Assembly: GCF_037622515.1 (NCBI RefSeq)
Contig: NZ_JBBJCN010000009.1
Span: 57,224-121,223 of the forward strand
From: Paradesertivirga superstes
Lineage (GTDB): Bacteria; Bacteroidota; Bacteroidia; Sphingobacteriales; Sphingobacteriaceae
DNA: 64,000 bases
Reading direction: 5' to 3'
A program made the translations under genes and the position numbers. Below are positions 34,420 through 41,824 of this stretch, one piece after another; position 1 is the stretch's first letter, and every line of letters begins with the position of its first letter. The notes beneath the pieces were generated by a model that saw nothing but the letters and a program-made list of their open reading frames with translations, did not search any database and was not told where the DNA came from.

Positions 34420-34425
34420 TCTTCT

Positions 34426-34812
34426 TTAATCAGCGGGTTTTCTTGCCAGGTTATGAATGGTTATCTGATAAATTATATCTTCTATAACACGTCCCAGTTT
34501 ATCTTTGGCGTTTAAAAAGTGTTCTGTATAAAAGTCTTTAGTAATTTCTCCTGTTTCATCTTGCTCAGACATCTGATTAATGTCAGACACAATTTCTAAT
34601 CGTAAATCTGTCTTATAGTCAATATCCTCTCTCTTACAGCTTTGATAGTAAACTGTTAAGAAAAGCTCAAACTTTTGATAGGCAAGGCGCAGATCGTTTA
34701 TATTATCATTGGTATGCCCAGGCATTGCTTTAATCTCTCTTTCGATTTGTTTGCACAAGGTTATAAATGTTTTATCGTCAAAGTAAAACATTTCATATTC
34801 TTTAGTAATCAT
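34426..34812 (-). CDS. Hypothetical alpha-helical protein
   Basis: A 128-residue soluble protein with no signal peptide or recognisable family. It is charged and helix-rich (FITLCKQIEREIKAM, LRLAYQKFELFLTVYYQSCK, FLNAKDKLGRVIEDIIYQITIH), and could be a small helical bundle. It faces the HAD gene tail to tail, 6 bp apart. Coding character is good, but the role is unknown. Confidence 0.7.
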   Translation of the reverse strand: MITKEYEMFYFDDKTFITLCKQIEREIKAMPGHTNDNINDLRLAYQKFELFLTVYYQSCKREDIDYKTDLRLEIVSDINQMSEQDETGEITKDFYTEHFLNAKDKLGRVIEDIIYQITIHNLARKPAD

Positions 34813-34949
34813 ATATCAAATACAATTAACTGAGGGTTTGGGTTTCAAGATTTTGCATCAAATCCACTAAGTTGGGTTTCTGATAACTATAAAATCAAAC
34901 TTAAAATAAACATACTTGTTATGAATAAAATCTATTAAAAATATTTGTT

Positions 34950-35117
34950 ATGGCAGAACTTCATGTGCAACGAAAAAGGAAAACTTCCTGGTGGCTTTGG
35001 CTGATCATTATTTTAATCCTTGCCGCTGTTTTATATTATCTGTATATAAATTATTATCAGGGTAGTAACACTATAACTGGTCTGAGCCAAAACAGTGAAT
35101 TATTTCTTTGGATATAA
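34950..35117 (+). CDS. Small membrane protein, 55 residues
   Basis: The frame from ATG at 34950 to TAA at 35115-35117 encodes a cationic N-terminus (AELHVQRKRKTSWWLW), one strong transmembrane helix (LIIILILAAVLYYLYI) and a short polar tail. This is a credible single-span protein by the positive-inside rule. It sits 34 bp before the PRC-barrel gene on the same strand and may be co-expressed with it, in a stress-type setting. Confidence 0.65.
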   Translation: MAELHVQRKRKTSWWLWLIIILILAAVLYYLYINYYQGSNTITGLSQNSELFLWI

Positions 35118-35151
35118 TTTATGATAAGTTTTCATTTCTAAAAATAATACC

Positions 35152-36033
35152 ATGAGTAACAATAAAAATAACCCTGAATATATACGTATTAAGGAGCTAG
35201 GCAGCAGCAAATATGAAGTTGCTAAGCATGAATCTGATATTCGAGACTGGACAGTTAAAAATGGGAAGGGAAGAATTCTCGGAAAAGTAAATGATCTGCT
35301 TTTCGATATAGAGTCAAATAAGGTTCTTTATCTGGTTCTGGATCTGGAAGGTAATGAGATGCACCTTCGCGACAGAAAAGTTCTCGTGCCCATCGGTATA
35401 GCTGAGGTGCATGAGGCCTACCAGAATGTAGTTTTTCCGGGAGTTATGGCCAACGAGCTAACTGAGTTACCAACCTATGAAAAAGGTAAAGTTAGCACCA
35501 GGGTTGAAGATGTTGTTCAGCATGCGTTCGCTAATACGGGTGACCAGGTTTCCGATAAATCTCAAAGTGGGAAAGAAGCTTATTATGAACCCTCAGATAC
35601 TTTATCTTCTCAGCGGGATACTGCAAGTCTGAGACCACAAACGGTAATAGGTGTATTTGAACACACCACCCAGGGGCAGGTTGCTATTGAACATTTATTA
35701 GAAAATAATTTTCACCGAAACGAAATCGAGGTTTCTGGCAGGAGGACTGAAAATCAGGATGGTGAAACCGAGAATCATGATAACGGTGTCACAAACTGGT
35801 TTAAATCTGTTTTTGGTAATGATGATGATGCCAGGGCCTATACTGAGGCAGCTAAAACAGGCTGTGTAATAACCGTCCAGACCTCTTCGATTGAAGAAGC
35901 CGAGAAAGCTGCCCGAATTCTTGATAAGCATGGGGCTTTAAGTATTAAAGATAGTTTTAGTAATCAAAGTTCAAATTACAGAAGTCGTATTTTGGATCGG
36001 GATGAGGCAAAAGCCAGGTGGAATAAGGGTTAA
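35152..36033 (+). CDS. PRC-barrel and YflT-like (general stress 17M) domain protein
   Basis: A 293-residue soluble protein. Residues 15-100 form a PRC-barrel (GRILGKVNDLLFDIESNKVLYLVLDLEG and RKVLVPIGIAEV). After a polar linker (about 105-160), residues 165-265 match the heat-induced stress protein YflT domain (VIGVFEHTTQGQVAIEHLLENNF, TEAAKTGCVITVQTSSIEEAEKAARILDKHGA). Such fusions are frequent among stress-induced proteins. The tail ends in a charged segment (DRDEAKARWNKG). It follows the 55-residue membrane protein and precedes an RRM protein, which suggests an envelope or cold/osmotic stress locus; no mechanism is known. Confidence 0.85.
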   Translation: MSNNKNNPEYIRIKELGSSKYEVAKHESDIRDWTVKNGKGRILGKVNDLLFDIESNKVLYLVLDLEGNEMHLRDRKVLVPIGIAEVHEAYQNVVFPGVMANELTELPTYEKGKVSTRVEDVVQHAFANTGDQVSDKSQSGKEAYYEPSDTLSSQRDTASLRPQTVIGVFEHTTQGQVAIEHLLENNFHRNEIEVSGRRTENQDGETENHDNGVTNWFKSVFGNDDDARAYTEAAKTGCVITVQTSSIEEAEKAARILDKHGALSIKDSFSNQSSNYRSRILDRDEAKARWNKG

Positions 36034-36117
36034 GAAGAAGTAAAAAAAATAAGCTAACATTCGTATTACATTTTCTAAGTGGCTTAATCGTACCTTTATA
36101 GAAATTTTATAACATTA

Positions 36118-36444
36118 ATGAAGATATTTATCAAAGGGCTCCCTGTAAAAGTGGAAGAGTCAGAATTAAAAGAGGTTTTTGGTGATTTTGGTTATGTAAA
36201 ATCATTGAGAATTATCAAAGACCGCGAAACTGGCGAAAGCCGTGGTTTTGGTTTTGTGGAAATGCCAAATGATGCAGAAGCAAAGGATGCTATTGCAAAC
36301 ATGAATGGTGGTGATTACTATGGTCAAAGAATTCTTGTCTCTGAGGCGAAAGAGGATCCAGGCTTTGGTAATAATCGTCCTGGAGGCGGTGGTGGCGGAG
36401 GTTTTAACCGCAACAATAAAGCAACTGGAAGTTATAACCGATAA
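36118..36444 (+). CDS. RRM RNA-binding protein with Gly-rich tail
   Basis: A 108-residue protein consisting of one RNA-recognition motif (residues 1-80) and a Gly/Asn-rich tail (GGGGGGGFNRNN). RNP2 is IFIKGLP and RNP1 is SRGFGFVEM, with the aromatic residues needed for RNA contact. Such short RRM proteins are common in Bacteroidota and cyanobacteria, where they may serve as RNA chaperones in place of cold-shock proteins. A strong terminator ends the gene, so it is likely transcribed alone or as the end of the stress run. Confidence 0.95.
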   Translation: MKIFIKGLPVKVEESELKEVFGDFGYVKSLRIIKDRETGESRGFGFVEMPNDAEAKDAIANMNGGDYYGQRILVSEAKEDPGFGNNRPGGGGGGGFNRNNKATGSYNR

Positions 36445-36450
36445 TATATA

Positions 36451-36474
36451 AAACCGGCTCAAGCCGGTTTTTTT
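36451..36474 (+). terminator. Intrinsic terminator of the RRM gene
   Basis: AAACCGGCT pairs with AGCCGGTTT around a 2-nt centre and is followed by TTTT. It sits 7 bp after the stop codon, between converging genes. Confidence 0.9.
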
Positions 36475-36483
36475 ATGCCCTAT

Positions 36484-36843
36484 TTATAAGCCGTTCTTGG
36501 GGCTGTAAATTAACATCTCCTGAACATAGTAATTTACATTTACTCCTTTAGACTCTAAGGATTTAATATTATTTATAAAAATTCGTATGTCAGGGCTCTG
36601 AATGCGATTTGATAAATAAATAGATCGTAAGGTTTCTAATTGCCTTTCAACACTTTCAATTTGCGCGCCCAGTTTGCGCTCATTTTTATCCGGACTTTCT
36701 AAAAATTTCTTTAACGTTTCTTTAGGCGTTCTCAAAACCACATATGTAGAATCTCCTTCTTTTAATGGTTCCAATTTTCCATATTGCGCAAAGCCGGAGA
36801 AGGAAATGGTGAAAAATAACAGGAGAAAAAATATTCTTTTCAT
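36484..36843 (-). CDS. Exported hypothetical protein with coiled-coil segment
   Basis: A 119-residue protein with a signal peptide (to FAQ at residue 20). The mature part is charged and helical (LKKFLESPDKNERKLGAQIESVERQLETLRS). No family is recognised. It converges on the RRM gene with the terminator between them. Confidence 0.72.
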   Translation of the reverse strand: MKRIFFLLLFFTISFSGFAQYGKLEPLKEGDSTYVVLRTPKETLKKFLESPDKNERKLGAQIESVERQLETLRSIYLSNRIQSPDIRIFINNIKSLESKGVNVNYYVQEMLIYSPKNGL

Positions 36844-36956
36844 GGGTTTAATCCGTCCGCTAAATTAAAAGATGGGTTACTAATTTAATAACAATATATA
36901 TAACATTTTAGTATTGTAAGGGGTTTATTTCAAAGAATATTTTAAAAGCACATCCA

Positions 36957-37700
36957 ATGGATCTTTATGAAAAACAGGCCTTATTTGAATTAGAGATCTG
37001 GAAAAAAGGAATACTTAGAGACCCCTCTTTTACAGATATACTTTCAAAGAAAATCCAGACTAAAATTAATAATGTTATACCCGATAAAGTGCACCAGGCC
37101 ATTACCCTTACTATTCAGAAAATGGTGCAGGTGGTACTATTTGGATCTGCATATAGTACATCCAAACCTTTAGAAAATGCTTCTTTACAGTACAGGGAGG
37201 CATTTGTAAAGAGACAGATTGAAATGTATAAAAAAACTGCTTCCGCAGAAGGAGGTATTACGGGTGCTGGTGGCATATTATTAGGCATGGTTGATTTTCC
37301 AGTTTTATTGGGGATCAAGCTGAAGTTATTGTTTGAAATTGCTTCATTATATGGCTACAACGTGAAAGATTATCGAGAGCGTTTGTATATCCTATATGTT
37401 TTTCAATTAGCATTCTCAAGCAGGAAAAGGCAGAAAGAGATTTTTGAATATTTATTGAAATGGAGCTCTTACCGGAAATCATTACCTGCAGATGTGGAGC
37501 AATTTGATTGGCGAACGTTTCAGCAAGAATATAGAGATTATATAGATCTTGCTAAAATGGCACAGTTAATACCTGTAATTGGTGCAGCAGTTGGAGCCAT
37601 AGCGAATTATAAATTGATTGCCAAACTGGGGATTACAGCTATGAATTGTTATAGAATGCGCGATGAAGTACTGTTGAAAGACATTGATAAATTAATGTAA
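36957..37700 (+). CDS. EcsC family protein
   Basis: A 247-residue protein of the EcsC family, an amphipathic/membrane-associated domain of unclear function. The middle has the family-typical glycine-rich stretch GGITGAGGILLGMVDFPVLLGIKLKLLFEIASLYGYN (near residues 97-135), and the end has PVIGAAVGAIANYKLIAKLGITAMNCYRMR, the usual EcsC ending. In Bacillus, EcsC is encoded next to an ABC transporter, but no transporter is adjacent here. Likely bound at the inner membrane. It stands alone. Confidence 0.88.
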   Translation: MDLYEKQALFELEIWKKGILRDPSFTDILSKKIQTKINNVIPDKVHQAITLTIQKMVQVVLFGSAYSTSKPLENASLQYREAFVKRQIEMYKKTASAEGGITGAGGILLGMVDFPVLLGIKLKLLFEIASLYGYNVKDYRERLYILYVFQLAFSSRKRQKEIFEYLLKWSSYRKSLPADVEQFDWRTFQQEYRDYIDLAKMAQLIPVIGAAVGAIANYKLIAKLGITAMNCYRMRDEVLLKDIDKLM

Positions 37701-37824
37701 AAGTACTTCTGAAACTGATCGCCTTTTCCTATAAGTAAAGGTCATAATTTCTTTAAATTTCTTATGTTCACCGACTACACTATTAAATTGACACTTATTT
37801 GTTAAACCCCAGTCGGGAGGCATT

Positions 37825-37832
37825 TATTTTTG
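37825..37832 (+). promoter_or_regulatory. Possible -7 box of the DMT exporter gene
   Basis: TATTTTTG matches TAnnTTTG and lies 28 nt before the ATG; a TTTG at 37798-37801 is 23 nt upstream, slightly far for the -33 element. Confidence 0.45.
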
Positions 37833-37860
37833 CAGCTTCAAAGCCTAAGAACTAAATAAA

Positions 37861-38817
37861 ATGATAGAATCGGGTGAAGAGGAGAAGCCGGCATCATCGG
37901 TTAACGTAATAATTGCTTTTGCCACAGTTTATATAGTTTGGGGCTCTACTTACTTTTTTATTCAGAAGGCTATTCATAGTTTTCCGCCTTTTATGCTTGG
38001 GGCATTGCGGTTTTCTGCGGCTGCTCTGATTATGCTTATTTGGTGTGTTTACAAAAAGGAAAAAGTATTTGTTGCCAAGCAAATATTGCATGCTGTAATA
38101 GGTGGCTTACTTTTATTGTTTGTTGGAAACGGAGCGGTTATATGGGTAGAGCAATACATGCCCAGCGCTGTTGTGGCTATAATGGTGTCTTCATCTCCTC
38201 TATGGTTCGTTTTACTCGATAAACCTAAGTGGTCGCAGAACTTGAGTAGTAAATCGACAGTTTTGGGTATTATAATAGGTTTTATGGGTGTCGTGCTTTT
38301 GTTTTATAAAAGTATAGAGGCTGGTCTTTCCGGAGATGCAACCATCGAAGCGGGAGGGATGCTGCTTGTAACCATAGCAGCTATTTCATGGGCTGGAGGA
38401 TCTCTTTATTCAAAATATAATAGCGCAGGAAGTCCTGCAATAGTAAATTCAACATGGCAAATGCTGGCAGCAGCTTTGGCCTTTGCCATTGGTGGTTTTT
38501 TAAGAGGAGAACAGAATGGTTTTGAAATTGCTTCTGTAACTGCCGAATCATGGTGGGCAGTAATCTATCTGGTTATCTTTGGTTCGATCGCCGGATTCAG
38601 TGCATATGTGTGGTTGTTGAAAGTGCGGTCGGCAACTCAGGTAAGCACCTATGCCTATGTAAACCCAGTTGTGGCTGTTTTACTTGGGGTGCTATTTGCC
38701 GGAGAGAAAATCTCGGCCATGCAAATTACCGGACTGGCCGTAATTTTATTAAGCGTGTTGATGATTAACCTTGCAAAGTACAGAAAAGAAAAAATGCTGG
38801 GCCGTGGACGAGGCTAA
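37861..38817 (+). CDS. EamA/DMT superfamily exporter
   Basis: A 318-residue membrane protein with ten predicted helices in two EamA repeats, each opening with a pattern such as VYIVWGSTYFFIQKAIHSFPPFMLGALRFSAAA and the equivalent VIFGSIAGFSAYVWLLKVRSATQVSTYAYVNPVVAVLLG. This matches the YedA/RhaT-like metabolite exporters. The C-terminus is basic and cytoplasmic (KYRKEKMLGRGRG). The exported compound is unknown. A TATTTTTG box at 37825 lies 28 bp before the ATG. Confidence 0.93.
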   Translation: MIESGEEEKPASSVNVIIAFATVYIVWGSTYFFIQKAIHSFPPFMLGALRFSAAALIMLIWCVYKKEKVFVAKQILHAVIGGLLLLFVGNGAVIWVEQYMPSAVVAIMVSSSPLWFVLLDKPKWSQNLSSKSTVLGIIIGFMGVVLLFYKSIEAGLSGDATIEAGGMLLVTIAAISWAGGSLYSKYNSAGSPAIVNSTWQMLAAALAFAIGGFLRGEQNGFEIASVTAESWWAVIYLVIFGSIAGFSAYVWLLKVRSATQVSTYAYVNPVVAVLLGVLFAGEKISAMQITGLAVILLSVLMINLAKYRKEKMLGRGRG

Positions 38818-38839
38818 GTGATCTGCTTGCCGCATTTAT

Positions 38840-39811
38840 CTATTTAGATTCATCATCGGCAAATACTTCCATTACCTGATATTTGAAGGCCTCTTTTACA
38901 GGTGTTATAGGAAGGTTTAAGTCGTCACTCATTGCTTTTATAAAACAACCTCCATAATAGAAAATGAGGGAAGAATAAAAGACAAATAGTAAAATCAGAA
39001 CAATAGAACCTGATGCGCCATAAATATTGCTGATATTACTTAATGACAATAACCATTTGAGGAGCACTTTTCCAAATGAAAATAATACCCCGGTGAAAAA
39101 ACCACCTGCAAGTGCAGCGATCCATTTAGGGCGACCATCGGTTAAAAAGCGAAAAATTATCGAGAACCATGTAGTTACAGTTGCCACAAACAGGAGCTCA
39201 TTCACCAATCCGTTTAAAAAATTACCCGCTCTCGGACCCAAATAATTAAAGTATTCCCCTAAAATAACCTGCATACTTTCGATAAATATCAGAATTAGAA
39301 ACAGCAAGCCTCCAAGTAGAATTGCCATTAAGGAACGGCCCCGAAGCTTAAGGTAGAACCACAGCCCTGGATGTGCCTTAACCCGGATTTTCCAAATTTG
39401 ATCAAGTGAGTTCTTTATTACAGAAAATAAAGTTGTAGCTACAAAAAGCAGAAAAATGAAGCCTACAGAAAGGGCGAATAGATTTTGGGATAAGGAATTG
39501 AAGTTTCTTAATACCTGTTGAACCTGTAATGCACTGGTTTTACCCATTAGGTTTGCCAGACGGCTAATTAGTTGCGAGCTCAACTCGTTTCTGTTAAGAA
39601 ACAGACCGAATAGCTGGGTAAGGATAATAAGTATGGGAGGTAAGGCGAAAGTGGAAAAAAAAGCCGTCGCACCAGCCAGACGCAGAGGATCATTTTTTTT
39701 TAATTCGCTAAAAGATTGATGCATCCATTTAGTGATAAGCTTTAAACTTAAATATAAATTACGCCAGCTAAATGTTTGGAATTTGGACACTTTGATTTGT
39801 TTTTTGGGCAA
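38840..39811 (-). CDS. YihY/virulence factor BrkB family membrane protein
   Basis: A 323-residue inner-membrane protein of the BrkB/YihY family with about six helices. It has the family-typical GATAFFSTFALPPILIIL near residue 47, the SLDQIWKIR segment, a second hydrophobic block, and the conserved FGKVLLKWLLSLSNISNIYGASGSIVLILLFVFYSSLIFYYGG. The function of the family is unknown; the old suggestion of ribonuclease BN activity is not supported. It converges on the exporter gene. Confidence 0.92.
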   Translation of the reverse strand: MPKKQIKVSKFQTFSWRNLYLSLKLITKWMHQSFSELKKNDPLRLAGATAFFSTFALPPILIILTQLFGLFLNRNELSSQLISRLANLMGKTSALQVQQVLRNFNSLSQNLFALSVGFIFLLFVATTLFSVIKNSLDQIWKIRVKAHPGLWFYLKLRGRSLMAILLGGLLFLILIFIESMQVILGEYFNYLGPRAGNFLNGLVNELLFVATVTTWFSIIFRFLTDGRPKWIAALAGGFFTGVLFSFGKVLLKWLLSLSNISNIYGASGSIVLILLFVFYSSLIFYYGGCFIKAMSDDLNLPITPVKEAFKYQVMEVFADDESK

Positions 39812-40119
39812 ATATATTCCCTAATCTATGTAAAAAAAACACCGATTTAAAATACCTTAACTATTGTAAGAGAATTTCATCTTAGAATTGAAAATTTCTG
39901 GTTACGAAACAACATGTTTATATTTTTCTGCTTAAAGTTGTTTTTGTAACTACTAAAACTTTTTATTTAGTTTTATTTTAATGTTGTTTAAGTATACGTG
40001 TAAACACTCAAAGTTGTATTTTTACAACTCGTTACTTCATGTATAAAGGAAGAGGCCTGAATTCAAAAGGGTTATCCATTATACTGAGTTTCTACTGTAT
40101 GAAAGCCTATATTCAATCT
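39812..40119. other. ~300-bp AT-rich gap before the LytTR regulator
   Basis: Contains the inverted repeat at 40012-40029 and several related TTGTAAC/GTTTTA stretches (39940-40010), but no gene. If the regulator starts at its first ATG (40039) the gap ends there; I prefer 40120. Confidence 0.4.
40012..40029. repeat. Inverted repeat upstream of the LytTR regulator
   Basis: AGTTGTA and TACAACT form 7-bp arms around TTTT. It lies ~90 bp before the preferred start codon; a possible operator or leader hairpin. Confidence 0.45.
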
Positions 40120-40893
40120 ATGAAATGCTACATTCTTGATGATTATACAAGTATTAAAATCATTTCGAAGTATATATCAAATTATAAAGAACTAAAAATC
40201 GTCGGTAGTTCTGGCAGTACTCTGGTTGCTTATAATGAAATTATGACTTTGCAACCAGATATTGTTTTTATAAATAGTTCTTTACCGAAACTGAATCTGG
40301 ACAAACTGGATTTTGTAACTGCTTTTATCTACACTGCCGATGCTCCTCATTTTGCTGCTGAAGCTTTTGAAAACAACGCGGTGGATTATTTAATGAAGCC
40401 CTTTACCCTGGAACGATTTTCAAAGTGTATAGAGAAAGTTATTCAAAAGAAAGTGGAAGCTAATGCCGAAATATTGAAGGATAAGAGCCGGGGAAACGAT
40501 TATTTTTTCGTTAAAAATGAATCCAGAGGAAATAAAGTTATCAGGATTAAATATGACGATATTATTTACATCGAAGCGTCTCAGAATTATGTTAATATCC
40601 ACCTGACAAATAAAAGTCATCTTATTTATTTGACGATGAAAGAGCTTGAAGACTTTTTGCCTTCTGATAAATTCGTCAGGGTTCATAAATCATATCTTAT
40701 AAATGAACAAAAAATTACTTCCATTGACGGGAATAAAATCTGTTTAGAAGATATGTATACAATTCTATATAGCGGTTCTTATAAAAAAGGTTTGTTAAGT
40801 AAAGTTCACCCTAAACTGATTACTTCCAAACGCAGGTTTGATAAACCATTAAACGATTTGCCTGATGAGGGCCTGGGTTTAAATATCGACTAA
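40120..40893 (+). CDS. LytTR-type response regulator with atypical receiver
   Basis: DNA-binding regulator with an N-terminal receiver and a C-terminal LytTR domain. From the preferred ATG (40120, KCYILDDY) the protein has 257 residues; two upstream in-frame ATGs (40039, 40099) would add 27 or 7 residues that do not belong to the fold. The receiver keeps the acidic pair (Asp7, Asp8) and the Lys (VDYLMKPF), but the phospho-Asp position reads DIVFINSSLPKL, with Asn52 in place of Asp. The LytTR part has IRIKYDDIIYIEASQNYVNIHLTN and VRVHKSYLINEQKI, with all family landmarks. It therefore probably works without phosphorylation at the usual site. No sensor kinase partner is adjacent. Confidence 0.9.
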   Translation: MKCYILDDYTSIKIISKYISNYKELKIVGSSGSTLVAYNEIMTLQPDIVFINSSLPKLNLDKLDFVTAFIYTADAPHFAAEAFENNAVDYLMKPFTLERFSKCIEKVIQKKVEANAEILKDKSRGNDYFFVKNESRGNKVIRIKYDDIIYIEASQNYVNIHLTNKSHLIYLTMKELEDFLPSDKFVRVHKSYLINEQKITSIDGNKICLEDMYTILYSGSYKKGLLSKVHPKLITSKRRFDKPLNDLPDEGLGLNID

Positions 40894-40979
40894 GCCGTCA
40901 GAGACAAGGCCTGTCATTTTAAAACAGCAAGAACAAAAATAAAAAATGCATGTTTTTAAGTTATCTGTAAAACATAGCT

Positions 40980-41447
40980 ATGATTATCGAACCAAGTGAA
41001 GCCTGTGATGAATTTAATAATTCGGGCGAAGATCAATCAGATAATGAAGACTCAAAAAGTCTGGAGGAGCAGGAACAGCTAAACTCCGAAAATTTGTCAC
41101 AGCGTATTGAAGAGGAGAATGAACCCGGCAATGAGCTTAATGAGGAAACTCCTGAGCAGATGACTCCAGGCGAAGAGGCAATGAGTAGTTTTTTCGAAAG
41201 AACGAACGAAATTCCTGACGATAATTTATTTCCGGATGATGATAGGCCTTTAACAAGGAATCTTTTAGGCGATAATCCTCCCGGAAGTGAAAGCGCGTCT
41301 TTCGAATCGGGGAATGTAGGCGATGCCAGCGCTGCACAGTTTAAATACGACGAAGAAAATTTAATAGAGGGCTTCCGCGAAAATCTGGATAAGACCGAAC
41401 AGCAGATTAATTTGGACAAGAAGCTGAAAGATGATTTAACAGATTAA
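40980..41447 (+). CDS. Acidic, low-complexity hypothetical protein
   Basis: A 155-residue very acidic protein rich in Glu, Asp, Asn and Ser (EDQSDNEDSKSLEEQEQ, NEPGNELNEETPEQMT), with no signal peptide or membrane helix and no recognisable domain; probably intrinsically disordered. It follows the LytTR gene by 86 bp on the same strand. The opposite strand is also open here because of the composition, but the plus-strand frame has the sensible start and the better protein character. Confidence 0.65.
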   Translation: MIIEPSEACDEFNNSGEDQSDNEDSKSLEEQEQLNSENLSQRIEEENEPGNELNEETPEQMTPGEEAMSSFFERTNEIPDDNLFPDDDRPLTRNLLGDNPPGSESASFESGNVGDASAAQFKYDEENLIEGFRENLDKTEQQINLDKKLKDDLTD

Positions 41448-41824
41448 GTAGAAATTTTCGCGGAAAAACACCGGAGAGTTAAAATTCTGATTTTTCGAAA
41501 ATCATTTCGTGTACGCAGAATGGCATTTCGTCACGGCAACTGGGTGGTTCGTGTAATAAATTTAAAAATGTGTAATTTATTAAACACCTTGCATACATGG
41601 AAAGGATGTTAAACTTAACATCTTATGATTGAAGGCCCTACATCTACCCTGAAAACCTTGAAGATCAACGTCCATAAAACATAAAATAATCAAAAGGAAA
41701 GGAAACTTTCCTTTTGTTATTTTAGAATAATTTGGAATGGATTAATTCACAAAAGTTGATTTTTCCACAATCCTGTAATATCCTTCTTAATAACATAATT
41801 TAGCTGGTTAATAATTTAATTCCC
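41448..41824. other. 377-bp gap before mutS
   Basis: Holds the long hairpin at 41683-41723. No convincing gene is seen. The AT-rich end should contain the mutS promoter. Confidence 0.45.
41683..41723. terminator. Long hairpin between the acidic protein gene and mutS
   Basis: AAAATAATCAAAAGGAAAG pairs with CTTTCCTTTTGTTATTTT over 18 bp with one bulged T, around a GAAA loop. Its arms carry A- and T-tracts, so it could terminate transcription in either direction. It lies 236 bp after the previous stop, so an unseen transcript could end here. Confidence 0.7.

Noticed and set aside
38840..39811. Ribonuclease BN
   Set aside because: The BrkB/YihY family was once given this name, but it is a multi-span membrane protein without nuclease motifs.
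41033..41419. 128-codon open frame opposite the acidic protein gene
   Set aside because: Ser/Leu/Cys-rich translation is expected opposite Glu/Asp-rich codons; no family or start signal supports it.
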